From Pseudomonas sp. 21 (GTDB taxonomy: Bacteria > Pseudomonadota > Gammaproteobacteria > Pseudomonadales > Pseudomonadaceae), in contig NZ_JYOA01000001.1 of assembly GCF_000955805.1 (NCBI RefSeq), positions 596,691 to 660,690 on the forward strand: a DNA stretch of 64,000 nucleotides. The letters are read 5' to 3'. Positions 1 to 10,795 of the stretch are shown piece by piece. Below the pieces are notes generated by a model. It did no database searches, was not told where the DNA came from, and was given only the letters and a program-made list of their open reading frames with translations. The translations under genes and the position numbers were made by a program. Within the stretch, counting starts at the first letter, position 1; each line of letters starts with the position of its first letter.

Positions 1-14
1 CCCGCTCCTACAGG
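1..14. repeat. REP-element end (partial)
   Basis: The window opens with CCCGCTCCTACAGG, which is the right end of the REP-type palindromes found at many other positions here. The left part lies outside the window. Confidence 0.5.
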
Positions 15-124
15 GTGAGCTCGGTACCACCAGCGCGTCTCCGTCCAGAGCGTAAGCCACCCGCAGACCCCGCCCTGCCGAAGTGCCTGTCCAACGCGCA
101 GGCCGGGGTCTGCCGGCGAACCCT

Positions 125-1252
125 TCAGAGACTCCGCGCGATCACCAGCCGCTGCACGTCGCTGGTGCCCTCATAGATCTGGCACACGCGCACGTCGCGG
201 TAGATGCGTTCAACCGGGTAGTCCTGCAGATAGCCGTAACCACCGAGCGTCTGGATCGCGGCGGAGCACACGCGCTCGGCCATTTCCGAGGCGAACAGCT
301 TGGCCATGGAAGCTTCTGTCAGGCAGGGCAAGCCGGCTTCGCGCAGGCTGGCGGCGTGATGAACCATCTGTCGCGCCACGGCGATCTCGGTGGCCATGTC
401 GCTCAGGCGGAAAGCCACCGCCTGGTGCTGGATGATCGGCTTGCCGAAGGTCTCGCGCTCGTGGGCGTAGTCACGGGCGTATTCGAACGCGGCGCGGGCC
501 ATGCCCACCGCCTGCGAGGCAATTCCGATGCGCCCGCCCTCCAGGTTCGCCAGGGCGATGGCATAGCCCTGCCCCTCCTCGCCCAGCCGGTAGCTGGCGG
601 GGATGCGCACGTCGTCGAAGGCGATCTGGCACGTATCGGAGGCATGCTGGCCGAGCTTGTCCTCGACTCGCACCACGCGGTAGCCGGGCGTGTCGGTCGG
701 CACGATGAAGGCGCTGATGCCTTTCTTGCCCGCCGCCGCATCGGTCACTGCGAAGACGATCACCACGCCGGCATGGCTGCCGGAGGTAATGAACTGCTTG
801 CTGCCGTTCAGCACGTAATGCTCGCCATCACGGCGCGCGCGAGTCTTGAGGAAGCTGGCGTCGGAGCCGGCCTGCGGCTCGGTCAGCGCAAAGGCGCCGA
901 TCATTTCGCCACGGGCAAGGGGCACCAGGAACTGGCGCTTCTGCTCGTCGTTGCCGAACTTGGCGATGGGCATGCAGCCCACCGAGTTGTGCACGCTCAT
1001 GATGGTCGAGCAGGCGCCGTCGCCGGCGGCGATCTCTTCCAGCGCCATGGCGTAGGCCAGATGGCCGGTCTGCGCGCCACCCCACTCCTCCGCCACCAAC
1101 ATGCCGAGGAAGCCGAGGTCGGCCATTTCCTTGATGGCTTCGGCGGGGAAACGGTGCTCGCGGTCCCAGTCGGCGGCGAAGGGTTTCAGCCGCTCCTGGG
1201 CGAACTGGCGGGCAACGTCGCGGATCTGGATGTCTTCTTCGCTGGGAATCAT
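125..1252 (-). CDS. acyl-CoA dehydrogenase
   Basis: FAD-dependent acyl-CoA dehydrogenase of 375 residues, the usual length for the short/branched-chain family. It introduces the alpha-beta double bond into an acyl-CoA and passes electrons to ETF in the cytoplasm. The signature [13 protein letters not shown] is followed by a C-terminal [11 protein letters not shown] in which Glu361 is the expected catalytic base. I chose the start at MIPSEED because AAGGAG lies seven bases upstream. It is the last gene of a minus-strand set: acyl-CoA synthetase, SDR, thiolase, dehydrogenase, with only 10-18 bp between genes. From memory this order matches PA2555-PA2552 of P. aeruginosa. The set would activate an acid and carry out beta-oxidation steps; the true substrate is not visible. 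No dedicated enoyl-CoA hydratase is present in the block. Confidence 0.93.
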   Translation of the reverse strand: MIPSEEDIQIRDVARQFAQERLKPFAADWDREHRFPAEAIKEMADLGFLGMLVAEEWGGAQTGHLAYAMALEEIAAGDGACSTIMSVHNSVGCMPIAKFGNDEQKRQFLVPLARGEMIGAFALTEPQAGSDASFLKTRARRDGEHYVLNGSKQFITSGSHAGVVIVFAVTDAAAGKKGISAFIVPTDTPGYRVVRVEDKLGQHASDTCQIAFDDVRIPASYRLGEEGQGYAIALANLEGGRIGIASQAVGMARAAFEYARDYAHERETFGKPIIQHQAVAFRLSDMATEIAVARQMVHHAASLREAGLPCLTEASMAKLFASEMAERVCSAAIQTLGGYGYLQDYPVERIYRDVRVCQIYEGTSDVQRLVIARSL

Positions 1253-1262
1253 TTCTCGCTCC

Positions 1263-2447
1263 TTAGACCAGTCGCTCGACCGCGATGGCCGTGGCTTCGC
1301 CGCCACCGATGCACACCGAGGCCACGCCGCGCTTGAGGTCGTACTGCTTGAGCGCCGACAGCAGGGTCACGATCACCCGCGCGCCAGAGGCGCCGATGGG
1401 GTGACCAAGGGCGCAGGCGCCGCCGTGGACGTTGAGCTTGTCGTGGGGGATATCCAGGTCGCGCATGGCCGCCATGGCGACCACGGCGAAGGCTTCGTTG
1501 ACCTCGAACAGGTCGACGTCGCCCAGCGCCCAGCCGGTGCGCTGCATCAGGCAATTCACCGCGCCCACCGGGGCAGTCGGGAACAGGTTCGGCGCATCGG
1601 CGTAGGACGAATGGCCACGGATCGCCGCCAGGGGCGTCAGGCCGCGCTTTTCAGCTTCGGACAGGCGCATCAGCACCAGCGCGGCGGCGCCGTCGGAGAT
1701 GGAGCTGGCGTTGGCCGCGGTCACGGTGCCGCCGTCACGGAACGCCGGTTTCAGGGTGGGAATCTTGTCCAGCCTGGCCTTCGGCGGCTGCTCGTCCTCG
1801 CTGATGGCGCGCAGTTCCTTGCCGGCCTTCACGGTGAGCGCGACGATCTCGTCCTTGAAGCGGCCTTCACTCATGGCCTTCTGCGCCCGGGTCAGCGAGG
1901 TGATCGCGTAGTCATCCTGCTGCTCGCGGGTGAAACCGTACTTCTCGGCGCAATCCTCGGCGAAGGTGCCCATCAGGCGCCCCTTGTCGTAGGCATCCTC
2001 GAGGCCGTCGAGGAACATGTGGTCCAGGACCTTGCCATGGCCCATGCGGTAGCCGCTGCGGGCGCGCTCCAGCAGGTACGGCGCGTTGGACATGCTCTCC
2101 ATGCCGCCGGCCAATGCCACGCGCGCGCTGCCGGCAAGGATGGCGTCGTGGGCCATCATCGCGGCCTTCATGCCCGAGCCGCACATCTTGTTCACCGTGG
2201 AGCACGGCGTGCCGCGCGCCAGGCCCGCGCCCAGCACTGCCTGGCGCGCCGGTGCCTGGCCCTGCCCGGCGGCGAGCACGCAGCCGAGCACCGCTTCGTC
2301 CACCTCTTCGGCGCCCAGGCGGGCACGTTCGACAGCGGCGCGGATCGCAGCCGCACCGAGAGTAGCGGCGGTGACGTCCTTGAAGTCGCCGAGGAAGCCG
2401 CCCATGGGCGTACGGGTGGCGCTGACGATAACGATGGGATCGTTCAT
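1263..2447 (-). CDS. acetyl-CoA acetyltransferase (thiolase)
   Basis: Thiolase of 394 residues, which cleaves a 3-ketoacyl-CoA or condenses two acetyl-CoA. All three active-site elements are in place: nucleophile Cys89 in [12 protein letters not shown], His349 in [12 protein letters not shown] and Cys379 in [10 protein letters not shown]. The start has a clean GAGGAG Shine-Dalgarno. It lies 13 bp after the SDR and 10 bp before the acyl-CoA dehydrogenase start, so it is part of the same transcript. The length and the GGGEATA ending fit the biosynthetic/AtoB-like clade, including acetoacetyl-CoA and 2-methylacetoacetyl-CoA thiolases, better than the FadA clade. Chain-length preference cannot be read from sequence alone. 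Confidence 0.93.
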   Translation of the reverse strand: MNDPIVIVSATRTPMGGFLGDFKDVTAATLGAAAIRAAVERARLGAEEVDEAVLGCVLAAGQGQAPARQAVLGAGLARGTPCSTVNKMCGSGMKAAMMAHDAILAGSARVALAGGMESMSNAPYLLERARSGYRMGHGKVLDHMFLDGLEDAYDKGRLMGTFAEDCAEKYGFTREQQDDYAITSLTRAQKAMSEGRFKDEIVALTVKAGKELRAISEDEQPPKARLDKIPTLKPAFRDGGTVTAANASSISDGAAALVLMRLSEAEKRGLTPLAAIRGHSSYADAPNLFPTAPVGAVNCLMQRTGWALGDVDLFEVNEAFAVVAMAAMRDLDIPHDKLNVHGGACALGHPIGASGARVIVTLLSALKQYDLKRGVASVCIGGGEATAIAVERLV

Positions 2448-2460
2448 GAGCTGTCTCCTC

Positions 2461-3231
2461 TTACTTCGCGGCCATGCGGATGGCGCCGTCGAGGCGGATC
2501 ACTTCGCCGTTGAGCATTGTGTTCTCGATGATGTGGCGGGCCAGCGCGGCGTATTCGTCCGGGCGACCGAGGCGCGGCGGGAACGGCACGCTGGCGCCGA
2601 GGGAGTCGCGCACTTCCTGGGGCATGGCGGCCATCATCGGCGTCTCGAAGATGCCGGGGGCGATGGTCATCACGCGGATGCCCGAGCGCGCCAGCTCGCG
2701 GGCGATCGGCAGGGTCATGCCGACCACGGCGCTCTTGGACGCGGAGTACGCGGCCTGGCCGATCTGCCCGTCGAAGGCGGCGACCGAGGCGGTGTTGATG
2801 ATGATGCCGCGCTCGCCGCCGGCGTCCGGCTCATTCCGGGCCATGGCGTCGGCGGCCAGGCGCAGCATGTTGAAGGTGCCGATCAGGTTGATACTGATGG
2901 TGCGGGTGAAGCTCTCCAGTCCGTGCACGCCATTGCGGCCGATGACCTTTTCCGCCGGGGCCACGCCCGCGCAGTTGGCCAGGCCGTGCAGCGCACCGAA
3001 GGCGTCCAGCGCAAGTTGCACGGCGGCCTTGCCGTCAGCCTCGCTGCACACGTCAGTGCGGATGAAGCGCGCGTTCGCCTCGCCCAGTTCGGCGGCCTGG
3101 GCCGCGCCGGCTTCGGCGTTGATGTCGGCCAGCACTACCTTGGCGCCTGCGGACACCAGCAGTTTCGCCGTGGCGGCGCCGAGGCCGGAGCCGCCGCCGG
3201 TGATGAGGAATACCTTGTTCTGGATCTGCAT
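2461..3231 (-). CDS. SDR, 3-hydroxyacyl-CoA dehydrogenase type II-like
   Basis: Short-chain dehydrogenase of 256 residues resembling HSD17B10/type II 3-hydroxyacyl-CoA dehydrogenases. It has an N-terminal Rossmann glycine motif TGGGSGLG (residues 11-18), Ser149, and the YSASK motif with Tyr162 and Lys166. Enzymes of this type oxidise 3-hydroxyacyl-CoA or 2-methyl-3-hydroxybutyryl-CoA with NAD. The start has GGAGAG seven bases upstream. Its place between an acyl-CoA synthetase and a thiolase supports the 3-hydroxyacyl-CoA dehydrogenase step. Assignment to a branched-chain substrate is inference. Confidence 0.88.
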   Translation of the reverse strand: MQIQNKVFLITGGGSGLGAATAKLLVSAGAKVVLADINAEAGAAQAAELGEANARFIRTDVCSEADGKAAVQLALDAFGALHGLANCAGVAPAEKVIGRNGVHGLESFTRTISINLIGTFNMLRLAADAMARNEPDAGGERGIIINTASVAAFDGQIGQAAYSASKSAVVGMTLPIARELARSGIRVMTIAPGIFETPMMAAMPQEVRDSLGASVPFPPRLGRPDEYAALARHIIENTMLNGEVIRLDGAIRMAAK

Positions 3232-3249
3232 GAAGTCTCTCCGCTGTAC

Positions 3250-4914
3250 TTAGTGAGCGGCCGCTTTCTCGGCCGCTTCGCGTTGCTTGGCGATCTCCTG
3301 GTTGCGCAGGAGGAAGCGCTGGATCTTGCCGCTGGGGGTCTTGGGCAGTTCGTCGACGAACTCCACTTCCCGCGGGTAGCTGTGCGCCGACAGTCGCTTG
3401 CGCACGTACTGTTGTAGTTCCTCGGCCAGCTCCGCGCCCGGCCGGTAGGACGAACAGAGCACCACGAATGCCTTCACCAGTTCGGTGCGCTCCGGGTCCG
3501 GCTTGCCGATCACCGCCGCCTCGATCACCGCCGGGTGCTCGATCAGCGCGCTCTCGACGTCGAACGGGCCGACGCGGTAGCCGGAGGTGGTGATCAGGTC
3601 GTCCGCGCGGCCGACGAAGCTGATGCTGCCGTCGGCGTTCAACTCCACGGTGTCGCCGCTGAGGTAGTAGTCGCCGACGAAGGATTTGGTCTGCATGCCC
3701 TGGTAGCCGGCGAACCACATCATCGGCGAACGCTTGCGGTCCATGGCCAGCACACCGGGCTGGCCGGCGGGCAGTTCGTTGCCCTGCTCGTCCAACACCA
3801 CCACGCGATGGCCGGGGATGGAGAAGCCGGCGGCGCCCAGGTGCACCGGGTGCTGCAACTCGTGGTGGTTGGCCAGCACCATGCCCAGTTCGGTCTGCCC
3901 GTAGTGGTCATGGATGGTCACGCCCAGCTCGCTGGCGAACCAGCGGATCACTTCCGGCGTCAGTGGCTCACCGGCACTGCTCACCGCGCGCAGCCGCCCC
4001 CTGAGCGGCCTGGACACTGCCTCGCCAGCGGCGATCAGCAGGCGGTAGGCGGTAGGCGAGCCGGCCAGGTTGGTGATGCCGTACTTGCGCACGATGCGGC
4101 AGGTGCTCTCCACCGTGAACGCGCCTTCGTAGAAGGTGATCGGGTGCCCCATGGCCAGCGGCCCGGTAACGCCGTAGTAAAGGCCGTAGGCCCAGCCCGG
4201 ATCGGCGAGGTTCCAGAACGAATCCTCCTCGTTCAGGCCCACCGCATCGCGCATGTAGCCGACGAAGGCGACGATGGCCTTCAGCGGCACGGCCAGCGGC
4301 TTGGCCAAGCCGGTGGTGCCGGAAGTGAACATCAGCAGGAAGGTGTCTTCGCCGCTGCGCAGGACCGGTTCGAAGTCCGGCGAGTGGCGTTCCAGTTCGG
4401 CCCAGAAGCTGTAGTCGCCATGGCGGATGCCCTGCCCCTTCGGCCCGCCGACGGTCACCTGCGTGGGCGCGTCGGGTACTTCGTCCAGCTTGCTGCGATT
4501 GGCGCCGTCGGTGACGACCACCTTGCTGCCGGCCAGCTTCACGCGATGCTCGATGGCTTTCGGCCCGAAGGCGGTGAACAGCGGCTGGTAGACCGCTCCC
4601 AGGCGCCAGGTGCCGAGTACGGTGATCAGCAGTTCCGGGGTACGCGGCAGCATGCCGGACACCACGTCGCCAGGGCGCACACCAAGGCTGTGCAGGAAGC
4701 TGGCAAAGCGGCCGGAGAGTTCTTTCAGCTGGGTGAAGGTGTAGGAGGCGCTGTCGCCGTCCTTGCCCTCCCAGAACAGCGCGATACGGCCGGGGATGGC
4801 GTGGCGGTCGCAGCATTCGACACAGGCGTTGAGGGCGTCGAGGTTGCCGGCCAGGGTGGCATCGGCGGTGGCGCGGTAATCGAATTCGGCCGTGGCGGCG
4901 GTATGGGAACGCAT
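3250..4914 (-). CDS. AMP-dependent acyl-CoA synthetase
   Basis: ANL-family ligase of 554 residues from MRSHTAATAEFD. It activates a carboxylic acid to acyl-CoA through an acyl-AMP. The P-loop MFTSGTTGLAKP, the SGDTVEL hinge region and the C-terminal catalytic lysine motif KTPSGKIQRF are all present. An upstream in-frame extension exists but looks like leader DNA: the chosen ATG has GGGAG eight bases before it, and the extra residues are low-complexity. It is the first gene of the four-gene acyl-CoA operon. The upstream region holds an inverted repeat (4995-5016). The sequence is closer to the medium/short-chain Acs-like ligases than to FadD. A second, only distantly similar ligase sits at 8.6 kb. 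Confidence 0.9.
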   Translation of the reverse strand: MRSHTAATAEFDYRATADATLAGNLDALNACVECCDRHAIPGRIALFWEGKDGDSASYTFTQLKELSGRFASFLHSLGVRPGDVVSGMLPRTPELLITVLGTWRLGAVYQPLFTAFGPKAIEHRVKLAGSKVVVTDGANRSKLDEVPDAPTQVTVGGPKGQGIRHGDYSFWAELERHSPDFEPVLRSGEDTFLLMFTSGTTGLAKPLAVPLKAIVAFVGYMRDAVGLNEEDSFWNLADPGWAYGLYYGVTGPLAMGHPITFYEGAFTVESTCRIVRKYGITNLAGSPTAYRLLIAAGEAVSRPLRGRLRAVSSAGEPLTPEVIRWFASELGVTIHDHYGQTELGMVLANHHELQHPVHLGAAGFSIPGHRVVVLDEQGNELPAGQPGVLAMDRKRSPMMWFAGYQGMQTKSFVGDYYLSGDTVELNADGSISFVGRADDLITTSGYRVGPFDVESALIEHPAVIEAAVIGKPDPERTELVKAFVVLCSSYRPGAELAEELQQYVRKRLSAHSYPREVEFVDELPKTPSGKIQRFLLRNQEIAKQREAAEKAAAH

Positions 4915-4994
4915 CACTGGTGACTCCCGGTTTGTTCTTGTTGGAGTCCCCTGATGTTCCCGCCGCACCGGCGCGCGGGCAATGTCGAAAGCCG

Positions 4995-5016
4995 CCAATC
5001 TGGATGAGCGGATTGG
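4995..5016. promoter_or_regulatory. inverted repeat, possible operator of the acyl-CoA operon
   Basis: CCAATC and GATTGG form a perfect 6-bp inverted repeat with a 10-bp spacer, 81 bp upstream of the acyl-CoA synthetase start. This spacing fits a dimeric regulator. The AraC-type protein at 7.5-8.6 kb is the nearest candidate, but nothing ties them directly. Confidence 0.3.
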
Positions 5017-5049
5017 ACAGCTTGGGCGGTGCGCTGACGATTGGTTTGC

Positions 5050-5072
5050 GTAGGAGCGGACTACATCCGCGA
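5050..5072. repeat. REP element, 'GCGGACTNNNTCCGC' flavour
   Basis: GTAGGAGCGGACTACATCCGCGAT is split here as GTAGGAGCGGACTAC plus ATCCGCGAT. It is a single short palindrome of the same flavour as the pairs at 13.6 and 50.8 kb. Confidence 0.6.
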
Positions 5073-5090
5073 TCGGCACCGAGTCATGCG

Positions 5091-5160
5091 GTTCGCGAGC
5101 AAGCTCGCTCCTACAGGGTCTGCAGCGTGCGCTTTTTGTAGGAGCGAGCTTGCTCGCGAA
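5091..5160. repeat. inverted REP pair (REPIN), 'GCTTGCTCGCGAAC' flavour
   Basis: GTTCGCGAGCAAGCTCGCTC and its reverse complement flank a roughly 22-bp spacer. The same pair occurs at 27.2, 47.2, 59.0 and 63.6 kb. Confidence 0.85.
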
Positions 5161-5242
5161 CCCGCCGCGGCGCCGAACTCATCGGCTGATCGCGGAGGAC
5201 GTTCACTACGGCGGGAAGTTTCCGAACTCGGATCAACCCTAA

Positions 5243-5289
5243 CCCTCTCCCTCAGGTGCGGGGCGCGCAGCCAGGGCTGGGGTGAGGGG
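5243..5289. repeat. dispersed repeat, copy 1
   Basis: CCCTCTCCCT, then GCGGGGCGCGCAGCCAGGG, then CTGGGGTGAGGGG. It shares the 19-base core and both flanks with 25189-25235. The ends can pair into a long hairpin. Confidence 0.65.
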
Positions 5290-5314
5290 AAAGTCCGAGC
5301 TCCGGAGGTCAGGA

Positions 5315-7462
5315 TCAAACGCGGAACTGATCCATCAACCCCTGCTGATGGTTCGCCAGCTTGTTCAGCGACTGGCTGACCTGCGCCGACTCCTGCGCCT
5401 GGCTCGACAGCGATTCGGTCACGTCACGGATGCCGGCGACGTTGCGGTTGATCTCCTCGGCCACCGCACTCTGTTCCTCGGCGGCGCTGGCGATCTGCAG
5501 ATTCATGTCGGTGATCACGCCCACCGCATCGCCGATGCGCTTCAGCGCAGCCACGGCCTGTTCGACCTGACTCACGCTGTCCTGCGCCTGGCGATGGCTG
5601 TTGCTCATCGCGCCGACCACGTCGCGGGTGCCGTTCTGCAGGCCTTCGATGACCTGGCGGATTTCCTCCACCGAATCCTGGGTGCGCTTGGCGAGGTTGC
5701 GCACCTCGTCGGCAACCACCGCGAAGCCGCGCCCGGCTTCACCGGCGCGGGCCGCTTCGATGGCCGCGTTGAGCGCCAGCAGGTTGGTCTGCTCGGCGAT
5801 GCCGCGGATCACTTCCAGCACCGAACCGATCTGCTCGCTGCTCGCCGCCAAGCCTTCCACCTGGCTCATGGCGCTGCTCATATCGCTGGCCAGTTCGTCG
5901 ATCAGGCGGGTGGTGTTGTCGATGACGCTCAAGCCGTCGCGGGTCGCCCCGTCGGCACCACGGGCGGCATCGGCGGCCATGGCGGCGCTGTTGGCGACGT
6001 CATGGGCGGTGGCGCTCATCTCCTGGGAGGCGGTGGCCACCTGGTCGACTTCGCGGAACTGCTGCTGCATGCCGGCACTGGTCTGGCTGGCGATTTCCGA
6101 GGACTGGTCGGCGGTGGCGCGAGCGTCGTGCACCGAGGATTTCACGTCGCGGATGATCGGCTGCAGCTTGTCGAGGAAGCGGTTGAACCAGCCGGCCAGC
6201 TCGCCCAGTTCGTCCTTGCCGGCGTAGTCCAGGCGCTTGGTCAGGTCGCCCTCGCCGCTGGCGATGTTGCGTAGCATGGCGGCGACGCCGAGGATCGGCC
6301 GGGTCACGCCGCGGGCGGTGAGCCAGACCAGCAGCAGGCCGACGATGGCGGCGATCAGGCCGAAGATCGTCTGCCACAGCGCGCCGCTGGAGTTGCGCTC
6401 ATCCAGCTGCTTCTGCAGCTCCAATGCGGGAGCCAGCAGCACGTCCTGCGGTACGTCGAGCACCACGGCCCAGGGCTTGGTGGCGTCCGGGATCGGCAGC
6501 AGCGGTTCCAGCACGCGCAGTTGGCCATCCTTCTCCAGCACCTGCGGGCGACCGTTGGCCTGCAGCGACAGCAGTTCGGCGGCCTGGCCGGGGATGGCCT
6601 TCTCCAGCGGCTGGCCGAGCAGCGCTTCGTCGCTGCTGTAGCCGGCGAGCAGCCCCGCCGGGCTGACGATGCTGACGCTGCCGGCGCCGTCGTAGAGCTC
6701 GCGGTCGCCATCGGCGGCCAACTGTTGCAGGCGGCTGAGGCTGATATCGATGCCGATCACGGCGATGACCTTGCCCTGGTCCATCAGCGGGAAGGTCACG
6801 GTGGTCATCAGCACCTTGGTGCCCGAGGCGCTGTCGAAATAGGGGTTGAGCACGCAGGCCTTGCGGGTCTGCAGCGGGCACAGCTGCCAGGTGTTGAACG
6901 GGCTGCCGTCGAGCATGGCCGTGGTGTCGGCGATCATGTCCTCGGTCACCGCCAGGCCGGTCATCTCGCCCGAGGCCTTCTGCGCCCAATAGGCGCCGAA
7001 GCGGCCCTTCTCGTTGCTGCCGGCGTCGGGCTGGTCATGGAAGGCGGCGTCCTGGCCGTCCAGCGCATCGGGCTCGAAGACCACGTAGAGGCTGAGCAGG
7101 TTGGGATTGCTCTTCAGGCCATCGCGCACCAGTTGGTTCAGGTCCTTGCGTACCGCCGCGGTGTCCGCACCGTGCTTGGTCGACTGCTCGCGCAGCTGGC
7201 TGACCTGGCGGGAGAACTGGTTGCCGAAGTGGTACACGTCGGTGAAGAAGCGCTGGATGATCTCCGCCTGCTGCTCGCTGCGCGCCTGCATCCGCGACTT
7301 GGCGGCGTCCTTGAGCATGTCCGCGTTGGCCGCCTTGATCAGTTGCGCATCATGGTTCATCCGGAACAGCGAGAGGCCGACCAGCAGGCAGACGATGCAG
7401 AGCAGGCAGAGGCCGGTCAGCAGCGTGATCTTCCACTGGATCGAGAGGCGGGACAGGGGCAT
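5315..7462 (-). CDS. methyl-accepting chemotaxis protein
   Basis: Chemoreceptor of 715 residues. A first membrane segment spans about residues 12-34 ([20 protein letters not shown]), followed by a periplasmic Cache-type sensor of about 320 residues and a second membrane segment near 365-388 ([20 protein letters not shown]). A HAMP domain follows, then a signalling domain with the conserved hairpin tip ([20 protein letters not shown]). It would sense a small periplasmic ligand and control CheA at the cell pole. It has no C-terminal CheR-docking pentapeptide and ends DQFRV. It sits between two acyl-CoA synthetase genes on the same strand, so it may report the substrate of that pathway. The ligand cannot be deduced. 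Confidence 0.93.
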   Translation of the reverse strand: MPLSRLSIQWKITLLTGLCLLCIVCLLVGLSLFRMNHDAQLIKAANADMLKDAAKSRMQARSEQQAEIIQRFFTDVYHFGNQFSRQVSQLREQSTKHGADTAAVRKDLNQLVRDGLKSNPNLLSLYVVFEPDALDGQDAAFHDQPDAGSNEKGRFGAYWAQKASGEMTGLAVTEDMIADTTAMLDGSPFNTWQLCPLQTRKACVLNPYFDSASGTKVLMTTVTFPLMDQGKVIAVIGIDISLSRLQQLAADGDRELYDGAGSVSIVSPAGLLAGYSSDEALLGQPLEKAIPGQAAELLSLQANGRPQVLEKDGQLRVLEPLLPIPDATKPWAVVLDVPQDVLLAPALELQKQLDERNSSGALWQTIFGLIAAIVGLLLVWLTARGVTRPILGVAAMLRNIASGEGDLTKRLDYAGKDELGELAGWFNRFLDKLQPIIRDVKSSVHDARATADQSSEIASQTSAGMQQQFREVDQVATASQEMSATAHDVANSAAMAADAARGADGATRDGLSVIDNTTRLIDELASDMSSAMSQVEGLAASSEQIGSVLEVIRGIAEQTNLLALNAAIEAARAGEAGRGFAVVADEVRNLAKRTQDSVEEIRQVIEGLQNGTRDVVGAMSNSHRQAQDSVSQVEQAVAALKRIGDAVGVITDMNLQIASAAEEQSAVAEEINRNVAGIRDVTESLSSQAQESAQVSQSLNKLANHQQGLMDQFRV

Positions 7463-7543
7463 GGTTGGCGTCCTTGAGCAACAAGCAATTCTTTGAGGTT
7501 TTATCGGCCTGTAAAGCGGCTACTTGAGCCGGGCCCTTAAATT

Positions 7544-8560
7544 TCAGGGCTCCTGGCGGATCAGCGCGCGGTATTGCCCGGGCGTCGATCCGGTCCATTT
7601 GCGGAAGGCCTTGTAGAAGGCGCTGGTGTCGGCAAAACCCAGTTCCTCGGCGAGATCGGCGAAGTTGCCGTCGCCGCTGTCCAGCCGTGCGATGGCGAGG
7701 TCGCGGCGCAGCTGGTCCTTGAGCGCCTGGTAGGACTGCCCTTCGGCGGCGAGCTTGCGGCGCAGGGTCGAAGGCGCCATGTAGAAGTGGCTGGCGAGTG
7801 CGTCGAGGTCCGGCCAGCGCTCGAACTTCAGGCTGCGCAGGTAGGCCTTGGTGCGTGCGGCGAGGCTCTGCGGGTCGCGGTAACGCACCAGGATGTTGGC
7901 CGGCGCGCCATTGAGGAAACGCCGCAGCTCGCGCTCGTCACGGCGCACGGGGAGATCGAGCGCCTCGGCGTTGAACAACAGGCGCGACTGGCGGCGGGCG
8001 AAGTTGAGGTTCTCGGTGAACATCACCCGGTAGTCGGCGATGAAGTCCGGCTGCGGGCAGCGCAGTTCGATGGCCAGAATCGGAATCCTTCGCCCCACCA
8101 GCCAGCAGGCCAGGCCGTGCAGCATCAGCCACAGGGTGAAGTAGCAGAAGGCGCGCGGCGCGGTGTGTTCAGGCTCGTCGAGGGTGATCGAGGCAACGCC
8201 GTCCTGGCGTACCAGCCGCGGTGTGAAGTCGTCGAACACCAGGCCCATGAAGCGCAGCGCGGCGCTCAGCGCGGCTTCCAGGGTCGGCTCACGAACCGCG
8301 GCGGCGGTCATGAAGTTGAAGCTGCCGGACTTCATGCGCCGGGCGTTCATGCCGAAGAACTCGTCGTCCATCTCCCTGGCCAGGCGCAGCCACAACCGCG
8401 CGTAGGCCTGGCTGGAAACCCGCGCGTAGGGCTTGCCGAACAGCTCCGGGGCGATACCGGCGGCAGCCAACAACGGCCCGTCGTCGCGGCCGGCGCGACG
8501 AAACTCGGCCAGCGCTTCGCTGACCAGGCGGATGGAGATGGTGCCCTTCTCTACGCCCAT
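7544..8560 (-). CDS. AraC-family transcriptional regulator
   Basis: 338 residues. The N-terminal about 210 residues are of the AraC-type 'arabinose-binding-like' sensor family (OruR-like), and the C-terminal end has the double helix-turn-helix (LDALASHFYMAPSTLRRKLA, then ELGFADTSAFYKAFRKWTG). Such proteins activate neighbouring catabolic genes when the ligand binds. It lies between the chemoreceptor and the second acyl-CoA synthetase, all on the minus strand. From memory it corresponds in position to PA2556, next to PA2555 and PA2557. Likely targets are the two synthetase transcripts. Confidence 0.9.
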   Translation of the reverse strand: MGVEKGTISIRLVSEALAEFRRAGRDDGPLLAAAGIAPELFGKPYARVSSQAYARLWLRLAREMDDEFFGMNARRMKSGSFNFMTAAAVREPTLEAALSAALRFMGLVFDDFTPRLVRQDGVASITLDEPEHTAPRAFCYFTLWLMLHGLACWLVGRRIPILAIELRCPQPDFIADYRVMFTENLNFARRQSRLLFNAEALDLPVRRDERELRRFLNGAPANILVRYRDPQSLAARTKAYLRSLKFERWPDLDALASHFYMAPSTLRRKLAAEGQSYQALKDQLRRDLAIARLDSGDGNFADLAEELGFADTSAFYKAFRKWTGSTPGQYRALIRQEP

Positions 8561-8611
8561 GGCGCCCTGATGTCAGGAACGTGCGCCCGGACGCAGGAAG
8601 GTGTCGAACGG

Positions 8612-10291
<1,680 letters not shown>

Positions 10292-10414
10292 GGCTTTCCC
10301 TTGTTGTGCTTGTTCTGGGATCAACGCTGAACGATCGGCTCTGGCAGCAGTGCCAAAGCACCGAGAGCCAACCTACCCCGCCGGCCTGACTGACCGGTCG
10401 CGGGCGACGGAGCA

Positions 10415-10443
10415 TGTTTACGTTAACGTAAAGGTAAACGCAA
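10415..10443 (-). promoter_or_regulatory. possible sigma-70 promoter overlapping the LiuR-like box
   Basis: On the minus strand TTGCGT (10443-10438), a 17-bp spacer and TAAACA (10420-10415) bracket the LiuR-like operator. That is the normal place for a MerR-family site. The hexamers are only moderate matches. Confidence 0.35.
10416..10440. promoter_or_regulatory. LiuR-like operator upstream of acyl-CoA synthetase
   Basis: A 25-bp sequence running from GTTTACGTTAACG to GTAAAGGTAAACG, with outer arms GTTTAC/GTAAAC around the palindrome TTACGTTAACGTAA. It is identical at all 25 positions to 57299-57323 before liuR. It lies 125 bp upstream of the synthetase start. LiuR operators reported in proteobacteria have this TTTACGTnAACGTAAA style (recalled). 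Confidence 0.85.
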
Positions 10444-10500
10444 CCCCGACCATCGGCAGAGCGATATCGGCGGGCGCCTCCGCATCATTCAGGATAGCCA

Positions 10501-10516
10501 CTCACAAAGCGTGCCA
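10501..10516 (-). promoter_or_regulatory. degenerate sigma-54-like promoter
   Basis: On the minus strand TGGCACGCTTTGTGAG has a perfect -24 (TGGCAC) but GTGA in place of TTGC at -12. It lies between the UAS-like site at 10676-10695 and the acyl-CoA synthetase. Weak on its own. Confidence 0.25.
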
Positions 10517-10675
10517 TTCGGCCTGAAAGCCATAGCTGGCGCGGCCTTGAGAAGTGTTTCGGAGGTTGGCCACGCCGCCGCCGCGGTTGCATTTCGCAAC
10601 AGCTCGGGCAGGCGGCCGCGCCGCGACTGCCTGCGCCAGTCGTGGCCTTGCCTGGACGCCGTGGATACGTCTCAG

Positions 10676-10695
10676 GCTGTCGCAAACTGAGACGC
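10676..10695. promoter_or_regulatory. candidate activator site (UAS), copy d
   Basis: GCTGTCGCAAACTGAGACGC matches the GCTGT-N11-AC(A/G) pattern shared with 20.7, 23.0 and 25.3 kb (15 of 20 bases identical to the 25.3-kb copy). It is nested in a perfect 8-bp inverted repeat, CGTCTCAG (10668-10675) and CTGAGACG (10687-10694). Confidence 0.5.
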
Positions 10696-10795
10696 CCCGC
10701 GCCACGTGCGCTAGCGCAGGCCTTGCAGTAGAATTCGACGAAAATGCCTACATGGATGTAGACAAATTCCCACTCAACGCTTGCGAATCACATCC

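Larger units (their letters stand above)
4915..5314. other. intergenic region, acyl-CoA synthetase to chemoreceptor
   Basis: About 400 bp with no convincing gene. It holds the operon leader, the inverted repeat at 4995-5016, a single REP at 5050-5072, an inverted REP pair at 5091-5160 and a 47-bp repeat at 5243-5289 that recurs near 25.2 kb. The reading frames across it are made of REP sequence. Confidence 0.7.
10292..10795. other. divergent intergenic region, acyl-CoA synthetase / pbpG
   Basis: About 500 bp with no convincing gene. It contains the LiuR-like box, a degenerate -24/-12 sequence and UAS-like copy d. Frames across 10485-10700 have no Shine-Dalgarno and are biased by GC. Confidence 0.7.
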
